A DNA stretch of 6,534 bases from CAYSRM01 sp964543205. Its GTDB lineage: Bacteria > Verrucomicrobiota > Kiritimatiellia > UBA8416 > CAYSRM01. The notes beneath the pieces were generated by a model. That model saw only the letters and a program-made list of their open reading frames with translations, did no database searches and was not told where the DNA came from. A program made the translations under genes and the position numbers. The stretch's first letter is position 1, and each line of letters starts with the position of its first letter. The DNA lies in contig CAZIXB010000089.1 of NCBI GenBank assembly GCA_964543205.1, positions 1-6,534 on the forward strand. The letters are read 5' to 3'. Below are positions 5,112 through 6,534 of the stretch, one piece after another.

Positions 5112-6461
5112 ATTCTCCCGCGTTGATGCTTTGCCCGTAGTTACCCCGGCGCCGAGCGCTCCTATGTCTCTGCAGTAATCCGCAAGCGTTATTATTGTCG
5201 GGCCCAAACCCGTTGAATGCATCTCCCTTTCAAGCGCATCGCCAAGCTCGCCCGCAGACCGATATCGTGATTCAGGATCCTTTGCAAGGCAACGCATAAG
5301 AATAGCAACTATGCTCTGCGGCAGATCAGGCGTGTATTTTCCCGGATCGGGTATTTTCCCCTCTTTTGCCCTTTCGACGGCCTCGTCAATATCGTCGTTA
5401 CGGACTTTGAAAACCCGCCTTCCTGTCAGCAGTTCATAATAAACAAGGCCAAGAGAATATATATCGCTCCTGGCATCCACTTCCCGGCAGGATGCCTGTT
5501 CCGGTGACATGTATTCCACGTTCCCGACCAGGAATCCATGGTCCTCTTCCATGAACTCCGCCGCTTTTGCCACTCCGAAATCCGTCAACTTAACTTCACC
5601 CTCACAGGTAACCATAATGTTGTTTGGCGACACATCCCTGTGAACCAGTCCAAGGGGCTCGCCGTTTTCGCCGGTCTTCGCGTGGGCATACTCCAGCCCC
5701 CTGCAGATACGGCTGGCAATAAACGTTGCCAGGACTCTGTTCATCGGCATCTCAAGACATCTGTGCCGTAGAATCAAGGCTGAAAGGTTGATTCCATTAA
5801 TATATTCCATGGCTATATAGTAGCCGTGGTCATGGCGGCCAAGCTGATATATCTGCACTATATTCTGATGTACCAGGTTGGCCACCAGCTTGGCTTCTGC
5901 TATGAAAGATGTTACAAAGCTTCGTTTCTTAACATATTCGGGGAGGATTGTTTTTATGGCCACTTTCTTGATAAAGCCCTCTGCGCCGAACTGCTCGGCC
6001 TCGTAAACAGAGCCCATGCCTCCATCGGCAATTTTGCGTTTAAGATAATAGGTGACCTTTCCAAAAACATCGCGGGAAAGCTCACGGACAGCGTCCGGCG
6101 CTTTGTCGGCAAAATCATATCCCGAGGCAGTCTTGATGGTTCTGTCTGTTTTCTCTTTTCCGGGCAAAGCGGTTCCATGCTCTGGCTGCTCAATACGGAT
6201 CCTGCTGTTGCCTATTACCAACCCGTCCCCATCGCGCAATTCTGCCCTGATAAGCCGTTCCCCGTTTATTGTGATTCCATTGGTGGAACCCAGATCTTTT
6301 ATGAACCAGCTATTGTTCTCGGGCAACAACCTGCAATGCACCAGGGAAACAGCCTGATCCGGAATCATTATATCGTTTGACAGGTCTCTTCCTATAGAGG
6401 CGGTGTCATGTATTTTGTAGCGTTCTCCAGCCAACGGGCCGGACAGAAAGATCAGTCTCAC
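5091..6461 (-). CDS. FHA-domain Ser/Thr protein kinase
   Basis: A 456-residue soluble kinase with its phosphothreonine-reading domain at the N-terminus. The FHA domain (about 1-92) has IGRDLSNDI (23-31), SLVH (39-42, where SRxH is usual) and GSTNG (58-62). A threonine-containing linker (93-136) follows. The Hanks kinase domain (about 137-410) shows GGMGSVYEA (147-155), VAIK (K170), E189 of helix C, HRDVSPNN (274-281), DFG (294-296), MSPE (318-321), DARSDIYSLG (329-338) and R399. The catalytic-loop lysine is serine (S278), a change common in related bacterial kinases and not proof of inactivity. The last 45 residues match nothing I know. The start is GTG at 6461 with GGGAG 11 bases upstream; the frame has no better upstream start. 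Repeat copy D begins 18 bases before the GTG, so the promoter lies within or beyond the repeat. Confidence 0.95.
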   Translation of the reverse strand: MRLIFLSGPLAGERYKIHDTASIGRDLSNDIMIPDQAVSLVHCRLLPENNSWFIKDLGSTNGITINGERLIRAELRDGDGLVIGNSRIRIEQPEHGTALPGKEKTDRTIKTASGYDFADKAPDAVRELSRDVFGKVTYYLKRKIADGGMGSVYEAEQFGAEGFIKKVAIKTILPEYVKKRSFVTSFIAEAKLVANLVHQNIVQIYQLGRHDHGYYIAMEYINGINLSALILRHRCLEMPMNRVLATFIASRICRGLEYAHAKTGENGEPLGLVHRDVSPNNIMVTCEGEVKLTDFGVAKAAEFMEEDHGFLVGNVEYMSPEQASCREVDARSDIYSLGLVYYELLTGRRVFKVRNDDIDEAVERAKEGKIPDPGKYTPDLPQSIVAILMRCLAKDPESRYRSAGELGDALEREMHSTGLGPTIITLADYCRDIGALGAGVTTGKASTRENSALTQA

Positions 6462-6479
6462 AGTTTCAACAGCTCCCGG

Positions 6480-6534
6480 TTAACCCGCATATCTCACAAA
6501 ATTCCTGCTGCGAGCGCGGATAGCGGCACTGTGA
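6480..6534 (-). repeat. Dispersed repeat, copy D (runs to the window edge)
   Basis: The reverse complement ends GTGAGATATGCGGGTTAA and matches copy C at 53 of 55 bases. It is inverted relative to C and lies just upstream of the FHA kinase. It continues to the last base, so its outer boundary is not visible. Confidence 0.9.

Noticed and set aside
5826..6380. 184-codon plus-strand ORF
   Set aside because: It is antisense to the FHA and kinase N-lobe coding sequence, with no domain of its own.
4624..6534. Classical composite transposon or insertion sequence
   Set aside because: The inverted ends are clear, but no transposase or recombinase is encoded between them and no target duplication can be judged because the right end is cut by the window.

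Overview
The window looks like a piece of a bacterial chromosome from a Gram-negative-like, probably poorly characterised lineage with balanced base composition (judged by eye, not counted). Housekeeping genes, Ser/Thr kinases with FHA domains, a lone receiver protein and dispersed intergenic repeats occur together. Such mixtures are seen in planctomycete/lentisphaera-type, deltaproteobacterial and uncultured groups. I cannot name the taxon from the sequence, and I see no integrase, transposase or phage gene.

Left part (1-1301, + strand): a tight run of three genes. It starts with the 3' end of pyruvate kinase, which stops right after the catalytic barrel and lacks the usual C-terminal domain. 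A four-base ATGA overlap leads into an FxsA-family membrane protein, followed ten bases later by a compact site-2-protease-family membrane metalloprotease. A short gap (1302-1395) with an imperfect hairpin separates these from the convergent genes.

Middle part (1396-4325, - strand): three genes, read right to left. They are a serine O-acetyltransferase (cysE) with a C-terminal isoleucine of the kind that docks into cysteine synthase, a soluble Ser/Thr kinase with HSD in place of HRD, and a small stand-alone FHA protein that is a plausible phospho-threonine reader for that kinase. A degenerate 7-bp tandem repeat directly abuts the kinase stop codon.

Right part (4326-6534): a repeat-rich intergenic region and a signalling module. 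Copies of one dispersed repeat (conserved end GTGAGATATGCGGGTTAA) lie in alternating orientation. Two copies are fused tail to tail into a near-perfect 52-bp palindrome, and two copies (53 of 55 bases identical) form inverted ends around a 1.9-kb segment. That segment carries a single-domain response regulator (+) and an FHA-Ser/Thr kinase (-), convergent and overlapping by 21 bp. The stretch 4356-4460, just before the repeats, shows nothing I can name.

The main theme is phospho-signalling: two Ser/Thr kinases, two FHA domains and one receiver domain. They are interleaved with BIME-like palindromic repeats that sit at gene starts and, at cysE, apparently form the gene end.
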